Origin: PXAH01 sp964605645
GTDB lineage: Bacteria > Omnitrophota > Gorgyraeia > Duberdicusellales > 4484-171
Reading direction: 5' to 3'
Assembly: GCA_964605645.1 (NCBI GenBank)
Contig: CAZSDJ010000018.1
Coordinates: 1 to 34,355, forward strand
Length of the DNA stretch: 34,355 nt
This document shows positions 13,866 through 21,687 of the stretch, in pieces. The first letter of the stretch is position 1. Every line of letters starts with the position of its first letter. The notes beneath the pieces are model-generated. The model made no database searches and was not told the origin of the DNA. It saw nothing but the letters and a program-made list of their open reading frames with translations. The translations under genes were made by a program, and so were the position numbers.

Positions 13866-15008
13866 TTACTGCTCTTCTACTATGTATTTTGCTCTTTCGT
13901 AGAGTTCATCAAATGTAATGATTTCTATATTCCTTGAGTCTCTTCTGAATAGCTCCAACGTTTTCTCTTTAATTTTCTTTTCTAAATCATTTCTGTTTTT
14001 CTCCAATTGACCCCATGTGCCAATAATTAAAATGGTTTTTGAATCATAAGCTTTGTTTTTTATCTCATTACCTTTGTTATCATGTAGGATGTGATTCTCT
14101 AATTTTATTTGGCCACTAGCTTTTTGTTCTAGGATTTGTGAAACCGCGTCTATTAAATCGTCAGATAATTTCCAGGAATTTGATCTGTTCTTGGAGTTTC
14201 CGAATAGAGGAATTTCTGGTTTTTTGAGCTCAACGAATGTTGTAAACTTTTTGTCTCCAAGCAAAAAATCTCCGATAACTTCATTTGAGCCATCAGCCTC
14301 GCTACATGAACTATGGAACTCTTTTTGTAGAATGCCCTGAAATCTATAATCAAGCCCATACCCAAAAATCCATTTATTTTTGTAGAAAAAGTATTGCCAG
14401 GCTGTCTCATCTTTAGTCTCTGGCTTACCAATTATTTCCTTTTTATATGTTGGTAGGTAATTTTCATATAATAACTTCTTGAAAATTTTTAGCTGATGTT
14501 TCCTGTATCCTAACGCAACGACATCTTTATCTGTGATTTGGGTTTTAAGAACTTCTTCAATTAATTGTATGTCAGGATTTTTTGCAAAAATCTCTTTGAA
14601 CTTTGCTAAATCGCTTTCTTCGACCCTGCTTTTTCCATCGTCTTCGAAAGATAATAAGACAATCGAATCAATAAATTCTTTCAGTTGTCTTATTTCATCA
14701 CCGACAAATGAAAAAGAGATTTGGTGTGGAGCCCCTGTTTTTTTTGTATATCTTTGTATTGTTAAAACATGGATGCCATTATTTTTTTCAAACACCTTTG
14801 CAAGAATCTCTTGTCTTTCCTTTGGTGTGGTGCGTAATACAATTTGATTCTTTAGTTTAACCTCTTCCCATTTTTCTTCTGAGTCTATAACTTTGCTCAC
14901 GTATCTCACATTATAAACGGAGCCATCAGAACTTTTACCAGTTATTCTTTTACTGATATAAATTCTACCTTCCTTTTTCCCTTCAAAATATTCGTGTGGC
15001 TCAGTCAT
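13866..15008 (-). CDS. sduA: Shedu family (DUF4263) nuclease
   Basis: The 380-residue product carries the Shedu nuclease core in its C-terminal half. E201-T-A-W-Q-Y-F-F starts it, then GYGLDYRF, then G-D247-F-L-L-G and T-F-V-E260-L-K262-K-P for the PD-(D/E)XK-type site, then KLSDDLIDAVSQI. The C-terminal ILIIGTWGQL strand is also family-like. The N-terminal 190 residues form the less conserved sensing part. Shedu is a single-gene antiphage nuclease. It follows the STM4504-type gene and may share the promoter at 16585-16613. Its ribosome-binding site is weak. Confidence 0.85.
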   Translation of the reverse strand: MTEPHEYFEGKKEGRIYISKRITGKSSDGSVYNVRYVSKVIDSEEKWEEVKLKNQIVLRTTPKERQEILAKVFEKNNGIHVLTIQRYTKKTGAPHQISFSFVGDEIRQLKEFIDSIVLLSFEDDGKSRVEESDLAKFKEIFAKNPDIQLIEEVLKTQITDKDVVALGYRKHQLKIFKKLLYENYLPTYKKEIIGKPETKDETAWQYFFYKNKWIFGYGLDYRFQGILQKEFHSSCSEADGSNEVIGDFLLGDKKFTTFVELKKPEIPLFGNSKNRSNSWKLSDDLIDAVSQILEQKASGQIKLENHILHDNKGNEIKNKAYDSKTILIIGTWGQLEKNRNDLEKKIKEKTLELFRRDSRNIEIITFDELYERAKYIVEEQ

Positions 15009-15161
15009 AATCTTAGTTATTCATGTTTTTATTCTAGTCTTTTTTCCCTCTACAAGAAAAGGGGGCAGCACAGCAACCTTTTCTTTTTTATCATTAACGT
15101 AATTCTTTAATATTATTACATATTCAGAAGTTAGCATATTATTCTCTTATTCTTGTAACCA

Positions 15162-16082
15162 TTATTTCAATTCAGTTTCAAGTTTTGACAGAAACAATAA
15201 ATTTGTTGCTGTTAAATGCATAGCGTAACTTGCAATGCTAGATCCCACTTTTATATTTTCTATTCCCTGCCCGTGCCCCCCTAATCTATTTCTTAATGTC
15301 GGAATACCACTCTCGAGCAACAAATTAAAAGAAAGAAATTGTGTTTGCATAAATTCTGGGATTAATTTTTTTTGCAGGCATATATTAATAAGTTTTTTAG
15401 CAGTGTCTTTTTGAGCAAATGCCCAACGCTGCTTATTGCAGATAGCCTTCATTAGACTTTCAAAAGACTTCAAACATTCATTCAGGCATTCTTTATATCT
15501 TTCATGTCGATAATGTTCATGCGCTTTTAGGAATTCCTCATTGGCACCTTTATAGATTTTATCTTTTTTCAGCATCTGAAGAACTGGTTTAATTACCTCT
15601 GCATGTAAAAACTTTGAATCAATGCGGATAAGAAGCCCTGATTCAAACTGATATCCAACACCATGCTCTTTGAATCGAGCATTTAATTCTGCAATTGCAT
15701 CATCTGGATGAATTCGTGTTCTTACTAAATCTCGGTAATTAGTTTTTCTGCATCGTGTGTTAATTGTCACAAAACTTAACTCAATAATGTCAAGCACTAC
15801 TTCATAATCTTTAACTGTCAAAAAATAATTAGATACTGCCTTAAGATCAGAACTTGCATATTCGTTTAAGGTAAAAACTCCATATTCACGACAAAGGGTT
15901 TTGTGTATATAATTTGCAGCTTTTCGTGCTAGATCAAATTGATAGTCTCTTCCTATTGCATCCCCAATAATATGTATAATTTGAACCCGAAGTTTAATCG
16001 GTATTTCCTCATATACATAAACATCTGGAAACTCTCCCCTTAATTTTTTTTGTCTCTTTGAAAATAAGTCGAAGATTGCCAT
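15162..16082 (-). CDS. STM4504/CBY_0614 family protein with Abi C-terminal domain
   Basis: The 306-residue product opens with MAIFDLFSKRQKKLRGEFPDVY and a P-x-x-L-R-V-Q-I-I-H-I helix, the hallmark of the STM4504/CBY_0614 family. Its C-terminal part, from about residue 180, has the Abi C-terminus pattern: YKECLNECLKSFESLMKAIC, then TLRNRLGGHGQG. R264-x5-H270 resembles a HEPN catalytic pair. The family is linked to abortive infection and found beside defence genes. Here it sits between the 99-residue basic gene and Shedu, about 150 bases from the latter. Confidence 0.8.
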   Translation of the reverse strand: MAIFDLFSKRQKKLRGEFPDVYVYEEIPIKLRVQIIHIIGDAIGRDYQFDLARKAANYIHKTLCREYGVFTLNEYASSDLKAVSNYFLTVKDYEVVLDIIELSFVTINTRCRKTNYRDLVRTRIHPDDAIAELNARFKEHGVGYQFESGLLIRIDSKFLHAEVIKPVLQMLKKDKIYKGANEEFLKAHEHYRHERYKECLNECLKSFESLMKAICNKQRWAFAQKDTAKKLINICLQKKLIPEFMQTQFLSFNLLLESGIPTLRNRLGGHGQGIENIKVGSSIASYAMHLTATNLLFLSKLETELK

Positions 16083-16146
16083 ATAATTAATTTAGAACAC
16101 GTCTAATTATTGTCTTGTCCTGATCCCTCCCCCTCTAAACAATTTT

Positions 16147-16446
16147 TTAGCAAGACTTCTTTCTCTTGTTTTTTGCTAAATTAGTGACAGTTACATTCAT
16201 ATTTTTCTTTCGTGTCTGTTGTATTGCCATATTCATATCATTTTGAGGTACTCTTAAAATTTTGTTCTTGTTCCTTTGAGTCCTTAATCGAGATAGTGCC
16301 TGACCCATTTTTTGAGGGGTACCACCTCTTTCAACTTCAATCGCATGGTGCCCTCTTATTGCGTCCAAACGTCTATTTCCAGAAATAGGAATCTCTTTTC
16401 GTGTAGCTCTACCCTTACCTTGCTTGTGTCCTCTACTTTCAGCCAT
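16147..16446 (-). CDS. Small basic protein with SGNRRLDA motif
   Basis: The 99-residue product is very basic and repetitive in character: HKQGKGRATRKEIPISGNRR and LDAIRGHHAIEVERGG, then a helix QALSRLRTQ, then ILRVPQNDMNMAI. I recall a widespread unnamed family with the same order (G-R-A-T-x-K...SGNRRLDA...ATEVERSG...VLQVPQKDM), so it is a real gene. Function is unknown. GGGAGG precedes the ATG and a strong promoter lies about 140 bases upstream. It could lead a transcript continuing into the Abi-type gene. Confidence 0.65.
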   Translation of the reverse strand: MAESRGHKQGKGRATRKEIPISGNRRLDAIRGHHAIEVERGGTPQKMGQALSRLRTQRNKNKILRVPQNDMNMAIQQTRKKNMNVTVTNLAKNKRKKSC

Positions 16447-16584
16447 ATGAACCTCCCTTTTCTTTTTATTTTCCTTTTATTATCCGGTCAAATGAACGCC
16501 AATGCTACAACCTTACGATACATCCTATTTTCTGATTAAAATAATATCTCTTAGCTGTTCTCACTGCGGAAATGATAATAAGTC

Positions 16585-16613
16585 CTTATACCATATATTG
16601 AGGTCTTTGTCAA
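16585..16613 (-). promoter_or_regulatory. Strong predicted promoter
   Basis: TTGACA (16613-16608), 17 bases, TATAAG (16590-16585). Transcription would begin near 16578, leaving a leader of about 130 bases before the 99-residue gene. Apart from this promoter, 16447-16713 shows nothing I can name. Confidence 0.7.
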
Positions 16614-16713
16614 TAAAATATACAATATGTAGGGTAAGGTAGGATTGAAAAGCTTTTTGGTTAAAATTCTTAATTTTTATAGCACACCTTTCAAGTTTAG
16701 GGTACCATTCGGT

Positions 16714-17442
16714 TTAATTTTTCAACCCATCTAAAGTATGTATAGTTTTTTTTACAGTAGTTAAGCAAGTTTTTAGGTTTCGATAGACTTCTTTGCCGGA
16801 AAACCGTAAAACATGCCAGCCAAAGCTAGTTAAGCGATTGTTGCGAAGACGGTCTCTGGTAAGAGCGTCCGGCAAAGTATGAAATTTTTCGCCGTCACAC
16901 TCTAAATCAATATTTGCTTTTTGGCAAAAAATACAGAAATCTAGGCAATAGTATTGAGTGCCAACTTTAACGTAAAATTGCCTTTCAGCCTCGATTTTGC
17001 GTTCTTTTAATTCCCAATGCATTTTCTCTTCTAAAGGGCTTGTATTCCATAAGTCATTGATTTCTTCGGCATTGAGCAGTTTTTCTAAACTGGTAGGAAT
17101 ATGGACGATTCTTCTCAGTTTTTTGCTGGGGATAGAATGAGGCAATTCTTTAATTGTACCCAGGTGAAACTGATAATAATCTTTATCTCTTCTGGGATGC
17201 CTGAATTGAGCTGGAAAAAGATGAATTCTTTTTACAGTATCTACCCTTAAAACCGGTGCATAATAAATTACTTGATGTTGTAAGTCCTTACCAAAGGCAG
17301 CCGGAAAATAAAAAGCTAAATACTCAGCATCTAATGCATTAAGAGGAGCAGATTTAACCGGAATATGATACCACCTTTGGCTTTCAATTACCGGCCAAAG
17401 ATTCTTTCTGGGAACTATGCCGACTAAAGCCGGTTTACTCAA
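16714..17442 (-). CDS. DUF559 endonuclease-like protein
   Basis: The 242-residue product ends with the DUF559 (Vsr/MTES_1575-like PD-(D/E)XK) domain: Y-Y-C-L-D168, then ANIDLE181-CDG-x-x-H187, LTRDRLRNNRLTSFGWHVLRFSGKEV. D168, E181 and the D-G-x-x-H word are the active-site and signature residues. The first 140 residues (WPVIESQRWYHIPV, YYAPVLRVDTV, FRHPRRDKDYYQFHLG) form a separate strand-rich domain seen with this nuclease in some bacteria. GGGAGGGC gives a good ribosome-binding site. Likely a DNA nuclease of mismatch, repair or defence type. Confidence 0.75.
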   Translation of the reverse strand: MSKPALVGIVPRKNLWPVIESQRWYHIPVKSAPLNALDAEYLAFYFPAAFGKDLQHQVIYYAPVLRVDTVKRIHLFPAQFRHPRRDKDYYQFHLGTIKELPHSIPSKKLRRIVHIPTSLEKLLNAEEINDLWNTSPLEEKMHWELKERKIEAERQFYVKVGTQYYCLDFCIFCQKANIDLECDGEKFHTLPDALTRDRLRNNRLTSFGWHVLRFSGKEVYRNLKTCLTTVKKTIHTLDGLKN

Positions 17443-17475
17443 ATTTGCCCTCCCTGGATATAAAAGACTTTATCA

Positions 17476-17501
17476 CGGTTAAGTGTTCTATCTCCGGAAT
17501 T
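17476..17501. repeat. GGGGACAGAACACTTAA element, copy 2
   Basis: This 26-base stretch matches 1551-1576 with three mismatches (minus-strand core CCGGAGATAGAACACTTAA). It lies just upstream of the DUF559 gene. Confidence 0.6.
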
Positions 17502-17540
17502 TAGAGCATTTCTTAAAGTGCCTAAACTAGAACAAAAAAT

Positions 17541-18020
17541 CTATTTATTCGGATAAAAACCAATTGTTTTTTTATCAGCATTCCCTTTTAATCTATCTTC
17601 TATCAATTCAACAATATATTCAAATGTTGGCAAAAAACTTTTTCTTGAGATACTATCCATCTTAAAATATTTACTGGTAAAATCATGTATTGCTAGCCTA
17701 ATACCATTTGTTGACCTTTCAATAAAAATTGGAGAAATAGTTATTGATGTATACTGGTCAATTTTAATCATAACTCCAAATTGATAACAAAATAAATCTT
17801 TACTGTACTCACAAGCTTTAAAAGGAGAGAATCTTTTATTACAATTTATTTCACTTTTTTTTGATGAAGGAAATGGTCTTATGTTTTTAATATCGCTTTC
17901 TAGATATATTGCAAACTCTTTGCAAAACCTTTCTATACACACGATAGAGTTCTTTTTGTATTGGCTTTCCCTTTTTCCCATTTCCTTAAATAATTTTTGT
18001 ATCTGTTCATATTTTGTCAT
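17541..18020 (-). CDS. Protein of unknown function
   Basis: The 159-residue product has a helical N-terminus (YEQIQKLFKEMGKRESQYKK), then a strand-rich middle with FGVMIKIDQYTSITISPIFI, and a C-terminal helix FEYIVELIEDRL. No cysteine, nuclease or membrane pattern is visible and I do not recognise a family. A GAGGAGA seven bases before the ATG supports translation. It follows the AbiGi-like gene by about 300 bases, but it is far too short and has none of the nucleotidyltransferase motifs expected of an AbiGii toxin, so it is unlikely to be that partner. Confidence 0.55.
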   Translation of the reverse strand: MTKYEQIQKLFKEMGKRESQYKKNSIVCIERFCKEFAIYLESDIKNIRPFPSSKKSEINCNKRFSPFKACEYSKDLFCYQFGVMIKIDQYTSITISPIFIERSTNGIRLAIHDFTSKYFKMDSISRKSFLPTFEYIVELIEDRLKGNADKKTIGFYPNK

Positions 18021-18323
18021 GCTATGTCTCCTCTTTTATGCTCCTGCTTAATTCACAATTATTAATTTATTTTATGTTTATGAATTATAATTAAAGGGGA
18101 CAGCTATCCCCTTTTTTATGCGTCTAATCGTTGTCGGCTCATCCAAAAAGGTACGCAGATATCTCCAAACTTGTTTTTGCGGTCTTTGAGAAGTTATATT
18201 TTTTGTACGATTATTTTTTTTCATATTTTATATCTATTAAATTTAGTAACGCAATACTTAATTTTTAGCAAAAAGGTCGCTGCCCCTTTCTCTTTCCCCT
18301 TTTTCTTTGAAATGTGTTTTGTT
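18021..18323. other. Intergenic stretch with hairpin, repeat and short ORF
   Basis: The hairpin GGGGACAGCTATCCCC (18096-18111) is an almost perfect palindrome flanked by T6 on the plus strand. A 48-codon minus frame (18078-18224) with the segment QVWRYLRTFLDEPTT runs into it and may be another gene fragment. A weak TTGCGT/TATAAA pair precedes that frame. Confidence 0.4.
18253..18302. repeat. AATACTTAATTTT-AAAGGTCGCTG element, copy 3
   Basis: The plus strand reads AATACTTAATTTTTAGC, then AAAAAGGTCGCTGCCCC and a degenerate second CCCC block. It matches 13611-13648 and lies directly after the AbiGi-like gene. Confidence 0.65.
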
Positions 18324-19190
18324 TTAAAAATGAGCAACAGCACCAATATCTATTTCCATTGGAAAATTACGTCTTTCAGTTATCGGTGCCCCTTCCGTAA
18401 AACAATCAAATTTTTCACTTTTTAAATTATTCAATAACCTTCGAATTTCTGCATCTTGAAAGGATGCATTTTTCACCTGAAGGTTTGGATATATAATTAA
18501 AGCTAACCATTGATCAACCGGCACAAAATAATCCGGCTTAATAGTTGCATTTTTAATATCATTAAGTATGCCACTATCACTTACTGACTCTCTCTTTATG
18601 AAATACTTTCTTTTACTTTTTGGCATTTCCCCCAGCAAGAAATCTGAACAAATAATTCGCCATTCAGATTCTTCATATAAGTCATAAGCTATATATCCCT
18701 GGTCATTTCTTTGAGAACTCATGTTTTTGAAAAATGCAAATTTCTCATCAATGTTGTTTTCATCATACCACTGTCCAAAAGGTGGAAAAAATGGATGGAT
18801 TCCTACTTGCCCACATTCAGGAATATAATAAACTGGCGACCCCATTCGATTGACAACAAACAATCTCTTAAAGCCAATTCCCATTGCTCCAAAATTTATT
18901 GAATGTATCATAGAGTCAGAGATTTTTAATTCGGTAAAACATACTCTTGAAACCAAAGGTTTCTTAACCTTTATCTGGTTTACAACAATAAAATCATCTC
19001 CCTTATGTTTAGTCATCCAAAGACCATAACAAAGTATGTTTTTTAGACGCTTCAGAAATGCTTGTACAATTTCATTAGAATATGACTTTTCATTTGGGCT
19101 TTCTCCCTTTAAAATATCTTTCCCTGTCCAATGGACAAGATAATCAGAATGTGCAGGAGCGTATTTTATAGGTTTCATTCTTGCATCCAT
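18324..19190 (-). CDS. AbiGi-like abortive infection protein
   Basis: The 288-residue product fits the AbiGi family (putative antitoxin of the AbiG system). YLVHWTGKDILKG lies near the N-terminus, then VCFTELKISDSMIHSINFGAMGIGFKR, and GSPVYYIPE. An E-W-R-I-I word late in the chain matches the expected C-terminal part. In the described AbiG system the companion AbiGii toxin is encoded next to AbiGi. No such gene lies on either side here, so this copy looks orphaned or has a new partner. Codons 1-5 (MDARM) offer two starts without clear ribosome-binding sites; R1 copy C lies right upstream. Confidence 0.65.
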   Translation of the reverse strand: MDARMKPIKYAPAHSDYLVHWTGKDILKGESPNEKSYSNEIVQAFLKRLKNILCYGLWMTKHKGDDFIVVNQIKVKKPLVSRVCFTELKISDSMIHSINFGAMGIGFKRLFVVNRMGSPVYYIPECGQVGIHPFFPPFGQWYDENNIDEKFAFFKNMSSQRNDQGYIAYDLYEESEWRIICSDFLLGEMPKSKRKYFIKRESVSDSGILNDIKNATIKPDYFVPVDQWLALIIYPNLQVKNASFQDAEIRRLLNNLKSEKFDCFTEGAPITERRNFPMEIDIGAVAHF

Positions 19191-19203
19191 TATTTTTTCT
19201 TTT

Positions 19204-19330
19204 GAACTGCTAGATTGCGAGATGCTTTTGACAAATTGTTAACTCTAAATAATTATAAAACAAAACTGCAGTCATTCTATATTCGTTTTCTATCTGCTTA
19301 ATTCCTGATAGCATGTCTGAACGTCTAGTA
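19204..19330. repeat. Dispersed repeat R1, copy C
   Basis: Full-length copy with a short insertion after CTAGA (TTGCGAGATGCTTTTGAC) and a diverged right end (CATGTCTGAACGTCTAG). It lies between the AbiGi-like and DUF262 genes. Confidence 0.75.
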
Positions 19331-19371
19331 ACCCTCTCCAAGAAAAGGGAATTGATTCTTTCTCGAAATTT

Positions 19372-21489
19372 CTAATTTTCCCAGTGTAGCCCGATATATT
19401 TATAGGCTTTTTCCATATCTAATGGTATTGTTGTGTTTTCTGCTCTTATATAGAATTCTTTTTCTTGTTCCCCATCAAGAAACACTGGTTCTGGCCCCTT
19501 CTCTACCTCAATCACGCATACATCTTTTCCGTCTTTTTCGACAATCTTAATGTGTACGTATTTAGAATACTCAACTCCTAAATACTTTTTAATTGTTTGA
19601 ACTAACGCTTGTTTAAAGCCATCTTTATCACTACGTCTAAGTGTTTTCATATCATCACTAAGGCCGTGGATTGAACCATCATCTAAAACACCAACTAAAA
19701 GAACCCCACCTTCTGCATTTAAAAACCCTGCAATGCTTTTTGCTATGACCTTTTGCAATGCCTTATTAACGTTATTTTTCATAATATCCCATCTTAGGGT
19801 GGCCTTATATTCTACTGTTGCGTTTTCACCATGGGCCAGGTAGTCGTCTAATGTTTTTTCTTGTTTTTCGGGTAAATCTTTTAAAAGTTCTTTCATGTAT
19901 TTATTTATAGCATTTGCAATAAGAGTTCTTCGTTTTGCCAGAAACTTTTCATAATAATCAAGATCCCAAAAGCCTGGGTTGTCTGGAACAAATTGCTTTT
20001 CAAGTGCATCCGGATACCTCTTCTTAATATTCTTTAAATAATCAGCTGGAACTTTGTTTGAAATTTCAATATTTGAAACACTTGTCAAAAAAGCCCGATT
20101 AGCAATTTCATTCACTATTTTTTTGTGTAAATGGCTTTCATCTGAATATTTCTTTCTATACAATAGTGATTTTGGGAAGATATGGTGGCTTTGTATTTTA
20201 TGATATCTCCCAGTTGCAGGACAAAGAGATCGTCCATTAAACCAATCAATTGCTCGATTTGCCTTCGCAAGGATATAGGTCATACGATAAAGTGGATGTT
20301 GTTGATTACGCCCCTCTAAATCACTTGCCTTAACTTCAATGCGACCTCTCTGGTCAATGATGACATCTATTAAATCTCTGCAAGGATTTTCATTCTTGAT
20401 AACAATTGAAATATCATGATCTATTCTTTGATCTGTTTGGCTGGTATACCTCCTCCAGGTGTGAGCTGCATAAATCCAATGGATGAAATGTTTCATTATT
20501 TTTTGATTTTCAAAACGACATTTATTTTTTGACAAATATACAACTACAGGAACCAGCACATTTGTAGTATTTAAATCATCCGCTGAATGAATATAAGCGT
20601 GGGTTGGAAGAATATCATCCACCAAATAATCTAGTATTTTGGAAACCTTCTTCCACCCCTCTTTAAGTTCGTTTTGCGGACTTTCATGGATTGCCTTAAA
20701 TAAACCGCTTTCTGTAACAACTCCTGTTAAACAACGAACTAAAAATGTTAAATCAAAATCAAAATTATTTTTTGCTAATTCAGCTATTTTCTTTTTCATA
20801 ATACGGCGAGCATCAGGCCAATCTCCACAAATATGAGCAAGGGCAAGCTCTGAATCAGATAGTTTTGTACCCAAACTGTTTACTCTATCAAATACATCAA
20901 TCGCTTCATTAACTTTCGCAGAATCCGGAACAGTTTGTATGGGAAAATCTCTCTCAGAAATATTTTTCAATTTATTTAGATTTTTAGCAAATTCATTTGC
21001 TTTTTTAAATTGTTCGTCCTTACTCTCATAAAGCTCCTCAGCTATTTTAAAAATATTTATATCTTTTGTACGGTCAAAGCAATCTGTTACTAAAGCCCAA
21101 ACCGGATTATTCTTCATAATGCTTGGTTTGTAATAATGAAAAATACCTTCTTGCAAATTAAAGCAAAGATTTCTGGGGTCATCCTTAACCTCATGCTTTT
21201 GATAAAAAGGAGGAATTTGGTTTCTCATGAGCAGATATAAAGTTGTTAGACGCTGTTGTCCATCCAAAATTATTTTTACTGTTCCAATCTTATTTAATTT
21301 ATGGTCTATATTTTTGAGTTCGGGAGGATGAGAGGTTTTCCAAAAAAGAAGACTTCCTGTTGGGTATTCTTTAAAAAGGGAAACAAAAATTTGTTTAGCC
21401 TGCTCTTTGGTCCATATATACTCTCTTTGGAACTCCGGCATAACTAAATCTAGATTTTTTATCTCATCTAAAATTTCTCTAACTTTCAT
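19372..21489 (-). CDS. DUF262-HNH protein fused to AlbA_2 (Schlafen) domain
   Basis: The 705-residue product joins three parts. Residues 1-100 are a DUF262/ParB-like NTPase start: PEFQREYIWT, SLLFWKT, and D76-G-Q-Q-R80-L-T-T-L. Around 430-485 a nuclease-like part has SHHIFPKSLL (H434-H435) and NRAFLTSVSNIEISNKVP, the HNH arrangement of GmrSD-type proteins. Residues 550-705 are an AlbA_2/Schlafen domain with E-Y-K-A-T, AIAGFLNAEGGVLLVGV-like core (AKSIAGFLNAEGG) and a late FYIRAENTTIPL. GmrSD enzymes cut modified phage DNA using nucleotide. A fused AlbA domain suggests an added sensing or nucleic-acid-binding step. AGGGGG precedes the ATG. Confidence 0.8.
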   Translation of the reverse strand: MKVREILDEIKNLDLVMPEFQREYIWTKEQAKQIFVSLFKEYPTGSLLFWKTSHPPELKNIDHKLNKIGTVKIILDGQQRLTTLYLLMRNQIPPFYQKHEVKDDPRNLCFNLQEGIFHYYKPSIMKNNPVWALVTDCFDRTKDINIFKIAEELYESKDEQFKKANEFAKNLNKLKNISERDFPIQTVPDSAKVNEAIDVFDRVNSLGTKLSDSELALAHICGDWPDARRIMKKKIAELAKNNFDFDLTFLVRCLTGVVTESGLFKAIHESPQNELKEGWKKVSKILDYLVDDILPTHAYIHSADDLNTTNVLVPVVVYLSKNKCRFENQKIMKHFIHWIYAAHTWRRYTSQTDQRIDHDISIVIKNENPCRDLIDVIIDQRGRIEVKASDLEGRNQQHPLYRMTYILAKANRAIDWFNGRSLCPATGRYHKIQSHHIFPKSLLYRKKYSDESHLHKKIVNEIANRAFLTSVSNIEISNKVPADYLKNIKKRYPDALEKQFVPDNPGFWDLDYYEKFLAKRRTLIANAINKYMKELLKDLPEKQEKTLDDYLAHGENATVEYKATLRWDIMKNNVNKALQKVIAKSIAGFLNAEGGVLLVGVLDDGSIHGLSDDMKTLRRSDKDGFKQALVQTIKKYLGVEYSKYVHIKIVEKDGKDVCVIEVEKGPEPVFLDGEQEKEFYIRAENTTIPLDMEKAYKYIGLHWEN

Positions 21490-21556
21490 TACAACCCCCT
21501 TTTAATCATAGTTAAATATTATCCTCTCAGAACCCATATCTGTATTCCTTGACTGT

Positions 21557-21681
21557 GAACTGCAAAACGTTTTTGATAAATTATCAACATTCCAATAATT
21601 ATAAAACAAAACTGCAATTATGCTATATTTGTTTTCTATCTGCTTGATTCCTAGTAGCTTGCCGAAAACGTCTGGAAATTA
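21557..21681. repeat. Dispersed repeat R1, copy D
   Basis: Full-length copy ending GCCGAAAACGTCTGGAAATTA. ACGTTTT near one end and AAAACGT near the other are inverted, so the copy could fold end to end. It separates the hsd/STAND cluster from the DUF262 gene. Confidence 0.8.
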
Positions 21682-21687
21682 TATTAC

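Noticed and set aside
15021..15137. 38-codon minus-strand frame between the STM4504-type and Shedu genes
   Set aside because: It has no ribosome-binding site, is AT-rich, and runs through a degenerate GGGGGCAGC element, so there is no support for coding.
7894..21681. Repeat R1 as integron attC sites with gene cassettes
   Set aside because: Same-strand single genes and similar intergenic repeats fit, but only four intervals carry the repeat, many gene borders lack it, the GTTRRRY/RYYYAAC core ends are not convincing, and no integrase is in the window.
7894..21681. Repeat R1 as a conserved small coding gene
   Set aside because: One frame is readable in several copies, but it is interrupted by a stop in copy A and by shifts in copy C, and copy B lacks the middle. 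Non-coding repeat is the simpler view.
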